Source of the DNA: CAZKBP01 sp964551015
GTDB taxonomy: Bacteria > Bacteroidota > Bacteroidia > Cytophagales > Microscillaceae
Assembly (NCBI GenBank): GCA_964551015.1
Contig: CAZKBP010000017.1
Span: 1 to 64,000 of the forward strand
Length of the DNA stretch: 64,000 nucleotides
Direction: 5' to 3'
Part shown: positions 17,806 to 27,728 of the stretch, piece after piece
Position numbering within the stretch: the first letter of the stretch is position 1
How the letters are laid out: each line of letters opens with the position of its first letter
Notes under the pieces: generated by a model
Databases searched by the model: none
Told to the model about the DNA's origin: nothing
What the model saw: only the letters and a program-made list of their open reading frames with translations
Made by a program: the position numbers and the translations under genes

Positions 17806-20800
17806 TTATCGGGTTACTACCACGTAACCAGTTTTCGTGTCTTCAACCTGCCTTAGTTGGCCGTTATCATCCACTACATCTCTTAAAAATTTGATTACAT
17901 AGTAAAAGGTAGAACTACCTACGTCGTTGCTGTTGTATTTTCCTCCCCAAGGAATATCATAACCAACACTCTCGAAGACTTGTCCACCCCAGCGATCAAA
18001 TACTTTTACTTCCACACCCTCTAGGGTGCCTAGGAGGGGAATCTCCCAGGCTTCGTTGATGCCATCTCCGTTGGGGGTGAATACATTGGGGACTTCTAAG
18101 TCAAATACGACATTGACACCGACTTGCACGGTGGCATTGCAAGCCGCCTCGTCGGTGCCCGTGGTGATGTTTACTGTGTACACACGGCTTTCCAAAGGGC
18201 TAGCCGTAGGGTTGGGAATATCTAGTGCGCTCAAAGTAGGGTCGGGTGCCCAAGTATAAGTAGCTCCTTCTACGCCTGTATCTACATTTAATTCTATGGA
18301 GTTTCCAAGAAAAACATTCAAAGTGAAATTTTCAGGTACATTTTCCAGAGGATTCACAAATAGAGCGTTATTGGTAGCACTGGTACTACGACAGTTGCCA
18401 TTCCCGATGGTCCAAGTAAAGACATAGCGTCCTCTCTCGGGTACCGTCACCATGGTATTCGGACTGGTGGCGTCTTCAAAAACTACCCCCGTGGCGGGGT
18501 CGGCTGTCCATTGTCCGAAAGGAAATTGATCTATACTTTCTAGCTGGGTAGTCAGACCACAAATAGTATCTGGCAAAGGAACGACCTCCGCTTGTAAGAA
18601 ATCTGTAAAACGCAAGAGAGTTGTATCGCTGGATTCGCAGGTATTACCGGGTTCTATGGTCCAGACTAAGATATATTCACCAATACCGTCCACGGTTACG
18701 CTCGTCTGTGGGTCAGTCATATCCACGAAATCAATCGTGCGACCCGCCGGACTACTCAGTACAGACCATACACCTACTCCCGTAGGGCCTTGAGAAGCCG
18801 TGGCCTGTAATTGTACCGTGGGATTATCAGGAAAACAAATATCAGGTAAGGAATCCCCTGCTTCGGGAATCGGAAAATCAATGAATCCTACATTGACCAT
18901 ATCGGATACAGGGCATACGAGCATACCGTCAAACATTCTCTCCAAGGTCCAGGCATACGTATAATCTCCTACCTGGTCTACCTCTACGATGACCGTAGAA
19001 TCATTAACAGATGTGAAAATGCTATTACCGGGGCCGCTCATTTGTGTCCAGGCACCCACCGTTCCATTGGGTAAATTTCCGACTAAGGTATCTCTTTGCC
19101 CACAAATGTTTGCACGATCAACTCCTGCTTCTGGCACAGGAGGAATCAGTAGGGTCAGCTCTAGAGTATCTTGCACGACACACTGAGCAGAAGAGCCCGT
19201 GTTGAGTTCCCATTCCAGAAGATAGGTTCCTTCCGCATCGGTCGCAAAAACCGCATTAGGGGCGTTCAAATCACTAAAAGCAGGATTAGTCGCAGTGGGC
19301 GGACTCTCGAGGACACGCCAAGTTCCTGCCAATCCATTAGCAGATAAATTGTAGAGTAAATTAGCTGTACAAGCAATGGTATCTGCTCCCGCATCCGGCT
19401 CTGGAAAAGCCACAAAATCCACGAGAATGGTATCGGTTATGGCACAGGTATCTCCGTTGATGATGTTTCCGCCTGTCCAGCCAAAACGATACCTACCTTC
19501 TTGAAAAGTGATAATAGAAGTGGTAGTCTGGGTAGAATCACTAAATACAGGATCGGGAGCGTCTACCGGTTGCTCGATGGTACTCCAGAAACCGATGGTT
19601 CCTGAGGTTTCCGCGCTGAGAGTCAGGGTATCGCCACAAGCTTCCAGACTGTCTAGGGTAACAGGGAGAATATCGGCAGTGGGGGGAACTTCAAAAACAT
19701 AAGCGACTACATCCGTACTATCACAATTTACGCCATTGACGGTTCTGGTAACTGTCCATGCAAACTCGTACCTACCCGGGGCAGGCACCGTAACGGCACT
19801 GGTATTGAGCGTATCGTCTGCAATCATGACATTGGCTGAATCTATCCCCACGGGTGTACTCAGTACATTCCATTGACCTCGGATACTTCCTCGATTAACG
19901 GGTAAGGTGGGAAGGTCAGCGATAAAACTCCCTGTGAGTCCGCAAATGAGTGTATCCTCATCGGGGCCAGCGTTAGCAGATGGAATTTCAACAAAATAGA
20001 CATTGACTAAATCTGTATCGAAGCAGGCATTGGCCGCATCAATTCTCCATTCAAAGGTATATTGCCCTTCAAACTGCACGTTGACGGTGGCATCAGGTTG
20101 ATTTCTGTTGATAAAATCAGGGTTGTTTGTGCCATCCGTAGGAGGGTCTGAGGAGGCAAGCCGCCAATTACCAGTTTGGCTGCCTGTCAAGGCATTGCCA
20201 GCGAATTGATAATTGAAATCACAAATTGTGGTATCGTTTCCAGCTTGCGCCACGGGCTCAGGTAAAAATGTGATGGTGACATCGTCAAAGCGTTCACAGC
20301 TCGAGCCGGGTGCGCCTACTCGCCAGCGAAAAGTATAAGAAACTTCGGTTGCGAAGGCGGGTACGGTTACACGAGCATTAGGAAAACTACTGGGGGTTCT
20401 TGCTTCGGTATCAGCTCCCGGAGGAGCCGTAAAAACGGCGGTACCTGGCCCAGCAATTTGCTCCCACTCTCCTGGCACATCATTACCGTTGAGGGTAGCA
20501 ATCCGTCCGCAACTTGTCGTATCCGGACCAGCCTCGGTCATAAAATCTTGGATGAATACCACGTCCACATCTCTGAAATCCTCACAGCCAGAGGCACCCA
20601 CTCGCCAACGAAAAGTATACCTTCCTTGTTCAGAAACGGTTACCTCAGGTTCTGGGTCAGTACTAGAGCTCAGCACCACGGTTCGGGTATCTGTGCTATC
20701 TCTCGGAATATAAGTCCACTCACCTCCTAATAAGAAACCGGTTGCTCGTAAAAAGCCCGGCCCTTCCGAAAGGCAGAAAGGACCCGTACGCTCAACCGTA

Positions 20801-22035
20801 GCTCTCGGATTCTCAATAAATAAGACATTAACAATATCCGAATCTCTACATCCGCTTTCGTTTCCAGGCTGCACTGTCCAGCGGAAAGTATATTCACCTG
20901 GTTCAGCTACCGCTACTCCTGAGTTTCCATCATCTACATCGAAAAAAACCACACTGCCCGGATCTACCCCCGTGGGTGTAGCTTCTACCGTCCACATTCC
21001 ATCAGAAGATAAAGTCCACATAGTCTCAGGAGCCCAACGTGCGTCGGCTCCACGTGCATCTAGCTCGCCTCGAAGCGAACAAAAAGTAGTATCAGGCCCT
21101 GCGTCTGCCGCATCCGTCAATCCAAATAAATATCTACCGTTGAGCGCATTATTCTGATCGCCCGGAGTCTCTACGCTAGTATCTATGTAAGCGATATCAT
21201 CTCGGTAATTATCATAGAAACCACCCATAATGGGATTACTAAATACAAAAATGCGGTTGCTCCCGTTAATACCAGCCTTGCTCACGCCGCGGGTGGCTTG
21301 ATTAGCAGGAGCGCGGGGAGGAGCTAGTGGAAGACCTGTCAAATCACCATAGGAAAGGCCGTGGAAAAAAGTGCCATCTGCAAATCGGGATTGTAAGGCA
21401 TCTCCTTGGCCTCTTAACTCTAAATGTTGCCAACTCGTGCCCAGCGTATCTACGGGCTGAGTAGAGGTAGGCGCACCGTAGGGACCAAAACCTACTTCCA
21501 GATAATCCACTTGGTCAATGCCTAATACATATAATCGGTCAGGAACAATGATATCTTCGGGGTCATCAGACAAAATGAAATTATCGCCATAAGCCAGAGA
21601 ATCCGAGTGGTAAATCACGATGATGGCTCCCACGGGAACTCTGGCCCAAGAGGGATCATTCGTAAAACGGATAAAACCATTGGAAACACTGGGGTGCGTG
21701 GGGGCTGGTGTGGTTGCGTTTCCACTAAAATCTCCGTTATTGTCATCTATAATCCAGCCTCTTAAATCCACAAAAGTGGTGTCAGGGCCGATATTATCAG
21801 GAATATTTCCTGTGTATTCTCCTCTTCCGGGGCAAGCCACCACCAAGAGTTCTAGGTATTCTAGGGCAGTCTGGCCTGAATCTGCGGCCACACGAAACTC
21901 ATTGATAATCAGACCTACATCAGGCCCTAAGCGAGGTGTTTCTATCGGGTCTTGCGCTTTTAAGGTTCCAATTCCGAAAGGAAAACAGAGAGAAAGAAAA
22001 AACAAATAGGTGAAAATAGAAGATTTATGAATCAT
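17806..22035 (-). CDS. Giant surface adhesin with ten Cys-paired repeats and CHU_C sorting domain
   Basis: The ATG at 22035 (MIHKSS) is chosen over one 24 codons upstream because it gives a normal signal peptide ending at LKAQ. A lamin-tail-like domain follows (LIINEFRVAAD, ALEYLELLV). From about residue 330 to 1250 I count ten PKD-like repeats of ~85-100 residues, each with one Cys early (AGPDTTFC, AGNDTTIC, AGADTIAC) and one before a final strand (GCRDSD, SCERFDD, ACFDTD), so a disulphide per repeat is likely. The C-terminus (NVFTPNGDGINEAWEI, VFDRWGGQVFES, GYVVVTR) is a T9SS type B sorting domain. It is the first gene of a three-gene operon with PorP/SprF and an OmpA protein, an arrangement like sprB-sprF; a role in adhesion or gliding is inferred. 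Confidence 0.9.
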   Translation of the reverse strand: MIHKSSIFTYLFFLSLCFPFGIGTLKAQDPIETPRLGPDVGLIINEFRVAADSGQTALEYLELLVVACPGRGEYTGNIPDNIGPDTTFVDLRGWIIDDNNGDFSGNATTPAPTHPSVSNGFIRFTNDPSWARVPVGAIIVIYHSDSLAYGDNFILSDDPEDIIVPDRLYVLGIDQVDYLEVGFGPYGAPTSTQPVDTLGTSWQHLELRGQGDALQSRFADGTFFHGLSYGDLTGLPLAPPRAPANQATRGVSKAGINGSNRIFVFSNPIMGGFYDNYRDDIAYIDTSVETPGDQNNALNGRYLFGLTDAADAGPDTTFCSLRGELDARGADARWAPETMWTLSSDGMWTVEATPTGVDPGSVVFFDVDDGNSGVAVAEPGEYTFRWTVQPGNESGCRDSDIVNVLFIENPRATVERTGPFCLSEGPGFLRATGFLLGGEWTYIPRDSTDTRTVVLSSSTDPEPEVTVSEQGRYTFRWRVGASGCEDFRDVDVVFIQDFMTEAGPDTTSCGRIATLNGNDVPGEWEQIAGPGTAVFTAPPGADTEARTPSSFPNARVTVPAFATEVSYTFRWRVGAPGSSCERFDDVTITFLPEPVAQAGNDTTICDFNYQFAGNALTGSQTGNWRLASSDPPTDGTNNPDFINRNQPDATVNVQFEGQYTFEWRIDAANACFDTDLVNVYFVEIPSANAGPDEDTLICGLTGSFIADLPTLPVNRGSIRGQWNVLSTPVGIDSANVMIADDTLNTSAVTVPAPGRYEFAWTVTRTVNGVNCDSTDVVAYVFEVPPTADILPVTLDSLEACGDTLTLSAETSGTIGFWSTIEQPVDAPDPVFSDSTQTTTSIITFQEGRYRFGWTGGNIINGDTCAITDTILVDFVAFPEPDAGADTIACTANLLYNLSANGLAGTWRVLESPPTATNPAFSDLNAPNAVFATDAEGTYLLEWELNTGSSAQCVVQDTLELTLLIPPVPEAGVDRANICGQRDTLVGNLPNGTVGAWTQMSGPGNSIFTSVNDSTVIVEVDQVGDYTYAWTLERMFDGMLVCPVSDMVNVGFIDFPIPEAGDSLPDICFPDNPTVQLQATASQGPTGVGVWSVLSSPAGRTIDFVDMTDPQTSVTVDGIGEYILVWTIEPGNTCESSDTTLLRFTDFLQAEVVPLPDTICGLTTQLESIDQFPFGQWTADPATGVVFEDATSPNTMVTVPERGRYVFTWTIGNGNCRSTSATNNALFVNPLENVPENFTLNVFLGNSIELNVDTGVEGATYTWAPDPTLSALDIPNPTASPLESRVYTVNITTGTDEAACNATVQVGVNVVFDLEVPNVFTPNGDGINEAWEIPLLGTLEGVEVKVFDRWGGQVFESVGYDIPWGGKYNSNDVGSSTFYYVIKFLRDVVDDNGQLRQVEDTKTGYVVVTR

Positions 22036-22315
22036 TGTGTACTGAATTGTAATACTATTTTCATTTAATAAAAGGTAGCTTTTATTCATTAGTGCAAATA
22101 ATATCATTTTGTTACCCTAATCTTTTTATCGAAAACGCTGTAATATCTTGAGACTCCACGTAAACTGAAATCAAATGGTTGAATACCAATACTTTATTTT
22201 CTTTTTTTTAGCAATAAAAACGGTCAAAAGCAGGCGCAATATAAGAAAATATTTAAAACTAAGACTTCTCGACCGAAATTAATACCTTGCAAAGTGTTTC
22301 TTCTTATTTTAACCT

Positions 22316-23851
22316 ATGCATCGCAGATACTTTATCAAAATTTCCGCCCTCAGTTGCTTGTCTTTTCCCTATTGTCATCACCAAAGCCATACAAGAGCGC
22401 AAGTCTCTTTTGACATAGAGGTTCAATCAGACGCCAAAGTAGGGCATCTACTCAGAGAAAGCGTTCATTATCCTCTGCATCAACGCATCCAAAAAGAAAT
22501 ATTGATCTTAGGTGGGGGAGTAGCAGGGCTAACGGCGGCTCACCAACTTAGAAACAAAGACTTAGTTCTCTGTGAATTATCTGAACAATTAGGAGGTACA
22601 GCGGGTCGTCAATCCTTTCAAAATCATCTTTTCTCCCAAGGAGCACATTATGATTTAGAATACCCTACTTATTTTGGAGAAGAATTATTGGGTTTTCTTC
22701 AAGAACTGAGAATTATTCATCTGCCTCCCCATGCGCATTACTGGCAATTCCAAGACCAGCAGTACCTGATTGACCCCGAACAAGAAGGACGAACTTGGGC
22801 GAAAGGCTCGTATCAGGAAGATGTATTGCCCAACCAGCAGGAGACTTTAGACTTTCTGGATTTTACCCGTACTTTTCTGGGTAAAATGTCGCTACCTACG
22901 CGCTCTATAGATCCTCAGTACTATTTTTTGAACAGGAAGCCTTTTCTTGATTACCTCGAGAGCCAACTCACGCTTTCCCCCGCATTGATACAGAGCATTG
23001 ATTATCAAATGAAAGACGACTACGGCGGAGATAGTCGCACGGTTTCTGCCCTTGCGGGAATTTATTACTACGCCTCGAGGCCTTATTTGCACGGCGAGTC
23101 AAAAGTTTTTTCGCCACCCGAAGGAAATCATTATTTTGTCCAAAAACTGGCGGACTCTCTTTTTCCAGAAACCATCTACCGTGGCCATTTAGTCAAAAGT
23201 ATCAAAGCCCTCAAAAAGGGTTTTGAAATAGAGGTCATCAACGTAGCTGAAAAATATATCAATCAATATCAGGTACAAAAAGTGATCTATGCCGGGCAAA
23301 AACATACTGTCAAATACCTTTTTCCTCAAGATCAAAAACTGTTTGAAGCGAATCAATATGCCCCATGGATGGTGCTCAATTTTGTCATTAAAGATGATTT
23401 CTTGGAAGAAGGTTTTTGGCAAAATGACATTCTAAGCCACGACCCACGCTTTCTCGGTTTTGTAGACTCTGATGCGCAATACGCCCAAGATCGAACATAT
23501 CGCGTCCTGACCGCTTATTATTGCTTTGCTCCCGAAGAAAGACCCTCACTCCTCACCATCGAGGAGAACGCCTCTGAGGTTGTCCATCAGACTTTACAAA
23601 CGATCAGTCAGTATCTGCAAGTAGAGCACAAACAGATGCAAGAGGCCGTCCAGAAAGTATTTATCAAAGTCATGGGGCACGCCATGCCTATTCCTCGCCC
23701 TGATTATTTACTTCAAGATAAAAACCTCCACCGCTCACATGCTGATCTAGTCTATGCGGGCGTAGATAATGCTCGCCTGCCCCTGATGCTAGAAGCCATG
23801 GATTCAGGACTATCCGCCGTGAAAGCACTGGGATTGTCACCAAAAATTTAA
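22316..23851 (+). CDS. Exported FAD-dependent oxidoreductase (amine-oxidase / protoporphyrinogen-oxidase-like)
   Basis: The 511-residue protein starts with a twin-arginine-like motif (HRRYFIK) and a short hydrophobic stretch, which suggests export of a folded flavoprotein through Tat. The FAD-binding Rossmann motif ILGGGVAGLTAAHQL lies at about residue 64-78, with an acidic residue ending strand two (CELSEQLGG) and a GGTAGR motif following. The C-terminal VYAGVDNARLPLMLEAMDSGLSAVKAL is the usual second flavin-contact region of the NAD(P)-binding-8/amine-oxidase superfamily. The substrate cannot be told; amines, carotenoid-like or porphyrin-like compounds are all possible. Nothing in the neighbourhood identifies a pathway. 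It has an apparent -7-like TACCTTG some 30 bp upstream. Confidence 0.75.
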   Translation: MHRRYFIKISALSCLSFPYCHHQSHTRAQVSFDIEVQSDAKVGHLLRESVHYPLHQRIQKEILILGGGVAGLTAAHQLRNKDLVLCELSEQLGGTAGRQSFQNHLFSQGAHYDLEYPTYFGEELLGFLQELRIIHLPPHAHYWQFQDQQYLIDPEQEGRTWAKGSYQEDVLPNQQETLDFLDFTRTFLGKMSLPTRSIDPQYYFLNRKPFLDYLESQLTLSPALIQSIDYQMKDDYGGDSRTVSALAGIYYYASRPYLHGESKVFSPPEGNHYFVQKLADSLFPETIYRGHLVKSIKALKKGFEIEVINVAEKYINQYQVQKVIYAGQKHTVKYLFPQDQKLFEANQYAPWMVLNFVIKDDFLEEGFWQNDILSHDPRFLGFVDSDAQYAQDRTYRVLTAYYCFAPEERPSLLTIEENASEVVHQTLQTISQYLQVEHKQMQEAVQKVFIKVMGHAMPIPRPDYLLQDKNLHRSHADLVYAGVDNARLPLMLEAMDSGLSAVKALGLSPKI

Positions 23852-23910
23852 TGGGCTTTCAGGAGTTAACTCACGGAGAAGAATACCCCGAAATCCCTCT
23901 GTGTCTCTGC

Positions 23911-24071
23911 GCCTCTGTGTTTCAAAAAATAACAAAAGACTCGGCGGTTTACTCTGTGCCTCTGTGTTTCAAAAAATAACAAAAGACTCGGCGGTTTACT
24001 CCGTGCCTCCGTGTTTCAAAAAATAACAAAAAACTCGGCGGTTTACTCTGTGCCTCCGTGTCTCTGTGTTT
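23911..24071. repeat. 47-bp tandem repeat, three full units plus a partial fourth
   Basis: Units beginning GCCTCTGTGTTTC or GCCTCCGTGTTTC start at 23911, 23958, 24005 and 24052, exactly 47 bp apart. Each contains an AAAAAATAACAAAA spacer and ACTCGGCGGTTTACTC. Within the unit, CTCTGTG-type words themselves repeat, and similar words occur just before the array. The array sits between the FAD oxidoreductase stop and the carB promoter. It has no unique spacers, so it is not a CRISPR. Such CTCTGTG-word repeats occur in spacers of many bacterial genomes; function unknown. Confidence 0.85.
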
Positions 24072-24167
24072 GAATAAGCCATCCCAAGTCTTGCGCCCCG
24101 ACAAACCCTCCCATCACCAAAGTGCCTTTCGAGTCCACATTCTTTTCCAATTCCCCTTCGGATTGCT

Positions 24168-24175
24168 TAACTTTG
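24168..24175 (+). promoter_or_regulatory. Putative carB promoter -7 element (TAACTTTG)
   Basis: TAACTTTG matches the Bacteroidota -7 consensus TAnnTTTG and shares the extended form CTTAACTTTGC with the rpsT promoter at 44295-44302. Transcription from about 24181 would give a leader of roughly 34 nt before the carB ATG. A -33 TTTG at the expected distance is not evident (TTTTCC lies there). Confidence 0.5.
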
Positions 24176-24214
24176 CGCCAATTTGAATAAAGCCAAAAAA
24201 CGCACAACCCAGAA

Positions 24215-27094
24215 ATGCCAAAAAATCCTAAAATCAGATCGGTACTCATTATCGGCTCTGGCCCCATTATCATCGGTCAAGCCTGTGAATTTGATTACTC
24301 TGGCTCACAAGCCGCTCGCTCCTTACGTGAGGAGGGCATAGAAGTAATCCTTATCAATTCTAATCCGGCCACCATCATGACCGACCCCTCCATGGCTGAT
24401 CATATTTATCTCAAGCCATTGGAGAAGAAATATATTACCGAAATCTTAGAAAATCATCGCATTGATGCCGTATTGCCCACTATGGGCGGACAAACCGCTT
24501 TGAACCTGGCGATTGACTGCGAGAAAGCCGGGATCTGGGAAAAATATGGCATCGATATCATCGGGGTAGACATCAACGCCGTAGAAACCACCGAAGACAG
24601 AGAGCGTTTCCGACTCAGAATGGTGGAGCTAGGCGTGAAGGTCTGCAAGGGCAAAACGGCTACTTCTTATCTACAAGGTAAAAAAATCGCTCAGGACATT
24701 GGCTTCCCTCTCGTGATTCGCCCTTCTTATACCTTAGGGGGTAACGGAGGAGGTTTCGTGAATGATCCCGAAAATTTCAATCAAGCACTCACCCGTGGCC
24801 TGACCGCCTCTCCCATTCACGAGGTACTGCTGGAGCAAAGTATTCTGGGTTGGAAAGAGTTCGAGCTAGAGCTACTGAGAGATGGCGTAGGGAATATCAT
24901 CATCATTTGCTCGATCGAGAATGTAGACCCCATGGGCATTCACACGGGAGATTCTATCACGGTAGCTCCAGCCATGACCCTTTCTGACAAGAGCTATCAG
25001 GAAATGCGTAATTTGGCCATCCGCTGTATGAACGGGATTGGACAGTTTGCCGGAGGTTGTAATATCCAGTTTGCCGTCAACCCAGAAAACGATGAAATCG
25101 TGGTGATTGAGATCAACCCGCGTGTTTCTCGCTCCTCTGCCTTGGCTTCCAAAGCAACGGGCTACCCAATCGCCAAGATTGCTGCCAAGCTAGCGATTGG
25201 CTATCATCTGGATGAGTTGCAAAATCAAATTACCCAAACTACCTCCGCCTATTTTGAACCCAGCATTGACTACGTGATCGTAAAAGTACCCCGCTGGAAT
25301 TTTGATAAATTTAAAGGAGCCGACGTGAAACTGGGCTTACAAATGAAATCCGTGGGCGAAGCCATGGGCATCGGGCGTAATTTTCAGGAGGCATTACAAA
25401 AAGCTTGTCAATCTTTGGAGAATCGCCGTAATGGACTCGGGGCAGACGGCAAAGAACTCACCGACCAAAGAGCCGTGCTAGAGAGCTTGGAGCATCCCAG
25501 CGCGGATCGGATTTTCCATATCAAAGATGCTTTTACGATGGGCATCCCTTTTCGTACCGTGCAGAAACTCACGCATATGGACAAATGGTTTTTGTACCAA
25601 ATTCAGGAGTTGGCAGAGTTGGATAAGAAAATTCAGCAATACACCATTGAAAATCTCCCCCGAGAACTGATGCTGGAAGCCAAGCAAAAAGGCTATGCCG
25701 ATCGGCAAATTGCTCACCTCTTGCGCTGCCTGGAAAGTCAAGTGTACGAAAAACGCAAAGAGCAGGGCATCCGCCGAGTTTACAAAATGGTAGATACTTG
25801 TGCCGCCGAGTTTGAGGCACAAACGCCTTATTATTACTCTACCTTCAATACTTATCAGGGAGAGCCAGAAGAGGACAATCCGCTTTCCGCGCGTTACAAT
25901 GAATCTAAGGTCACAAATCGTAAAAAAATCGTGATCCTTGGCTCCGGTCCCAACCGAATCGGGCAGGGAATCGAGTTTGACTACTGCTGTGTCCACGGAG
26001 TTTTGGCCGCCAAAGAAGCCGGCTACGAAACGATTATGATTAATTGTAATCCTGAAACCGTTTCTACAGATTTTGATATTGCTGATAAGCTGTATTTCGA
26101 ACCTGTTTTCTGGGAGCATATTTACGATATTATCCAGCACGAGAAACCAGAGGGTGTTATCGTGCAATTGGGCGGTCAAACCGCACTCAAATTAGCAGAG
26201 AAACTAGATCGCTACAGCATCCCGATTCTGGGAACGCCCTATGAAGCTCTGGACTTGGCCGAAGATCGGGAGCGTTTTTCTACGTTATTGAAAGAAAATG
26301 GCATTCCTTACCCAGAATTTGGAGCCGTGAAAAGTGCCGAAGCTGCCATCCGACTGGCGCGTGAAATGGAATTCCCGCTTTTGGTGCGTCCTTCTTACGT
26401 ACTCGGAGGGCAACGCATGAAAATCGTGATCAACGAGCAGGAACTGGAAGAACACGTGGTAGATGTCTTGAATTATTTCCCTGATAACAACATCTTGATT
26501 GACCAATATTTAGATCAAGCCATTGAAGCCGAAGCCGACGCACTTTGTGATGGCGAAAGCGTCTATATCATCGGAATCATGGAGCACATCGAGCCCGCTG
26601 GTATTCACTCGGGCGATTCCAATGCCGTATTGCCGCCTTTCTCACTGAGTCCCTTGTTGATCGAGCAAATCGCTCTCTATACCAAGAAAATCGCTCTGGC
26701 TCTCAATACTGTGGGGCTAATCAATGTGCAGTTCGTGATTAAAGACGAAACTGTTTATGTGATCGAGGCCAATCCGAGGGCTTCGCGTACCGTGCCTTTT
26801 ATCTGTAAAGCCTACGAGAAGCCCTACATAAACTATGCGACCAAAATTATGTTAGGTGATAAGAAACTAGCCGATTTTGATTTAGATAAATGGGCCACTT
26901 CTTGGTTTATCCCCGTGAGGCAGGGCTACGCGATCAAGATTCCCGTCTTCTCTTTTGATAAATTTCCCAATGTCAATAAGGAGTTGGGGCCAGAGATGAA
27001 ATCTACGGGAGAAGCCATTTATTTCATCAAAGAGTTGCAAGATGAGTTTTTTCAAAAAGTCCATAGCGAACGGAATCTCTACCTCAGTCGTTAA
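24215..27094 (+). CDS. carB: Carbamoyl-phosphate synthase large subunit
   Basis: CarB combines bicarbonate, ammonia from CarA and two ATP to form carbamoyl phosphate for pyrimidines and arginine. The 959-residue chain has two homologous ATP-grasp halves: the first begins SVLIIGSGPIIIGQACEFDYSG, the second begins near residue 572 with KIVILGSGPNRIGQGIEFDYCC. Typical ATP-grasp motifs follow in both (VIEINPRVSRSSALASKATG; VIEANPRASRTVPFICKAYE). It ends soon after the second half (FDKFPNVNKELGPEMKSTGEAI) and lacks the ~120-residue C-terminal regulatory MGS-like domain of the E. coli enzyme. As I recall, short CarB is normal in Bacteroidota. carA is not adjacent; it lies at 40816. Confidence 0.97.
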   Translation: MPKNPKIRSVLIIGSGPIIIGQACEFDYSGSQAARSLREEGIEVILINSNPATIMTDPSMADHIYLKPLEKKYITEILENHRIDAVLPTMGGQTALNLAIDCEKAGIWEKYGIDIIGVDINAVETTEDRERFRLRMVELGVKVCKGKTATSYLQGKKIAQDIGFPLVIRPSYTLGGNGGGFVNDPENFNQALTRGLTASPIHEVLLEQSILGWKEFELELLRDGVGNIIIICSIENVDPMGIHTGDSITVAPAMTLSDKSYQEMRNLAIRCMNGIGQFAGGCNIQFAVNPENDEIVVIEINPRVSRSSALASKATGYPIAKIAAKLAIGYHLDELQNQITQTTSAYFEPSIDYVIVKVPRWNFDKFKGADVKLGLQMKSVGEAMGIGRNFQEALQKACQSLENRRNGLGADGKELTDQRAVLESLEHPSADRIFHIKDAFTMGIPFRTVQKLTHMDKWFLYQIQELAELDKKIQQYTIENLPRELMLEAKQKGYADRQIAHLLRCLESQVYEKRKEQGIRRVYKMVDTCAAEFEAQTPYYYSTFNTYQGEPEEDNPLSARYNESKVTNRKKIVILGSGPNRIGQGIEFDYCCVHGVLAAKEAGYETIMINCNPETVSTDFDIADKLYFEPVFWEHIYDIIQHEKPEGVIVQLGGQTALKLAEKLDRYSIPILGTPYEALDLAEDRERFSTLLKENGIPYPEFGAVKSAEAAIRLAREMEFPLLVRPSYVLGGQRMKIVINEQELEEHVVDVLNYFPDNNILIDQYLDQAIEAEADALCDGESVYIIGIMEHIEPAGIHSGDSNAVLPPFSLSPLLIEQIALYTKKIALALNTVGLINVQFVIKDETVYVIEANPRASRTVPFICKAYEKPYINYATKIMLGDKKLADFDLDKWATSWFIPVRQGYAIKIPVFSFDKFPNVNKELGPEMKSTGEAIYFIKELQDEFFQKVHSERNLYLSR

Positions 27095-27141
27095 TAAGCG
27101 TTAAAGCCATTGCTTAGAAGGGTAGATTGATTAATTTTGTA

Positions 27142-27717
27142 ATGAAAAATATGATAAAAAAAAATCTACTCTTCATTTTGATATTTTCAGCTCTCTGGGG
27201 CTGCCGATCCGAAGCACCTCCCGAAGATCTGCTTAGCAAAGAGCAAATGGTAGCCATCTTATTGGATATTCACGTCGCTGAGGCACTGATCCAGCAGAGA
27301 CGATACCGAATTGCTGATTCGGCCAAGGCCAGTTACCAAATACTAGAAAGAGCGATCTTTGAAAAACATCAGATAGATACGGTTCGCTATCGGAAAAGCT
27401 ATGAATACTATACACAAAACTTGGAAACCTTTGAACAGATCTATACGATGCTGGAAGATAGCCTGGTTCGGCGTGAAGAATTGATCAAAGCAGATAGTCT
27501 GGAAGTGCTTATGGACACGCTGGTTCCTATTCCAGAAGACACCAATGCCATCAAGAAAAACCAAGGGAAATCCATCACACCTAAGCAAATTCAAGCTCTC
27601 GAGACACAAAGAGAATCGAATTTGAAACGTAGCTTGGAAAGAAAAAATAGAAAATCCGTTGATTCTCTACGCAGACGCAAAAGTCTTCCCCGCACACAAC
27701 AAACCCCTATTCCCTAA
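27142..27717 (+). CDS. DUF4296 domain lipoprotein
   Basis: The ATG at 27142 is preferred to a TTG five codons earlier. A short lipoprotein signal (basic MKNMIKKN, hydrophobic core, ALWGC lipobox) anchors the protein in the cell envelope. Residues ~25-115 match DUF4296 (LLSKEQMVAILLDIHVAEA, YYTQNLETFEQIYTML). The C-terminal third is strongly charged and probably unstructured. Function of the family is unknown; it is restricted to Bacteroidota. It sits 47 bp after carB and 11 bp before mutS2, so it may share a transcript with mutS2. TAATTTTG at 27132-27139 fits the -7 consensus but is very close to the start. Confidence 0.8.
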   Translation: MKNMIKKNLLFILIFSALWGCRSEAPPEDLLSKEQMVAILLDIHVAEALIQQRRYRIADSAKASYQILERAIFEKHQIDTVRYRKSYEYYTQNLETFEQIYTMLEDSLVRREELIKADSLEVLMDTLVPIPEDTNAIKKNQGKSITPKQIQALETQRESNLKRSLERKNRKSVDSLRRRKSLPRTQQTPIP

Positions 27718-27728
27718 AACACGACTTC

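Noticed and set aside
23911..24071. CRISPR array
   Set aside because: Whole 47-bp units repeat back to back without unique spacers, and there are no cas genes in the window.
24043..24273. 76-codon minus-strand frame with a hydrophobic segment over the carB start
   Set aside because: It overlaps the carB promoter, start codon and the 47-bp repeats and has no recognisable family, so it is most likely chance.
25478..26179. 233-codon minus-strand frame opposite carB
   Set aside because: carB motifs cover the region; the frame is a codon-bias shadow.
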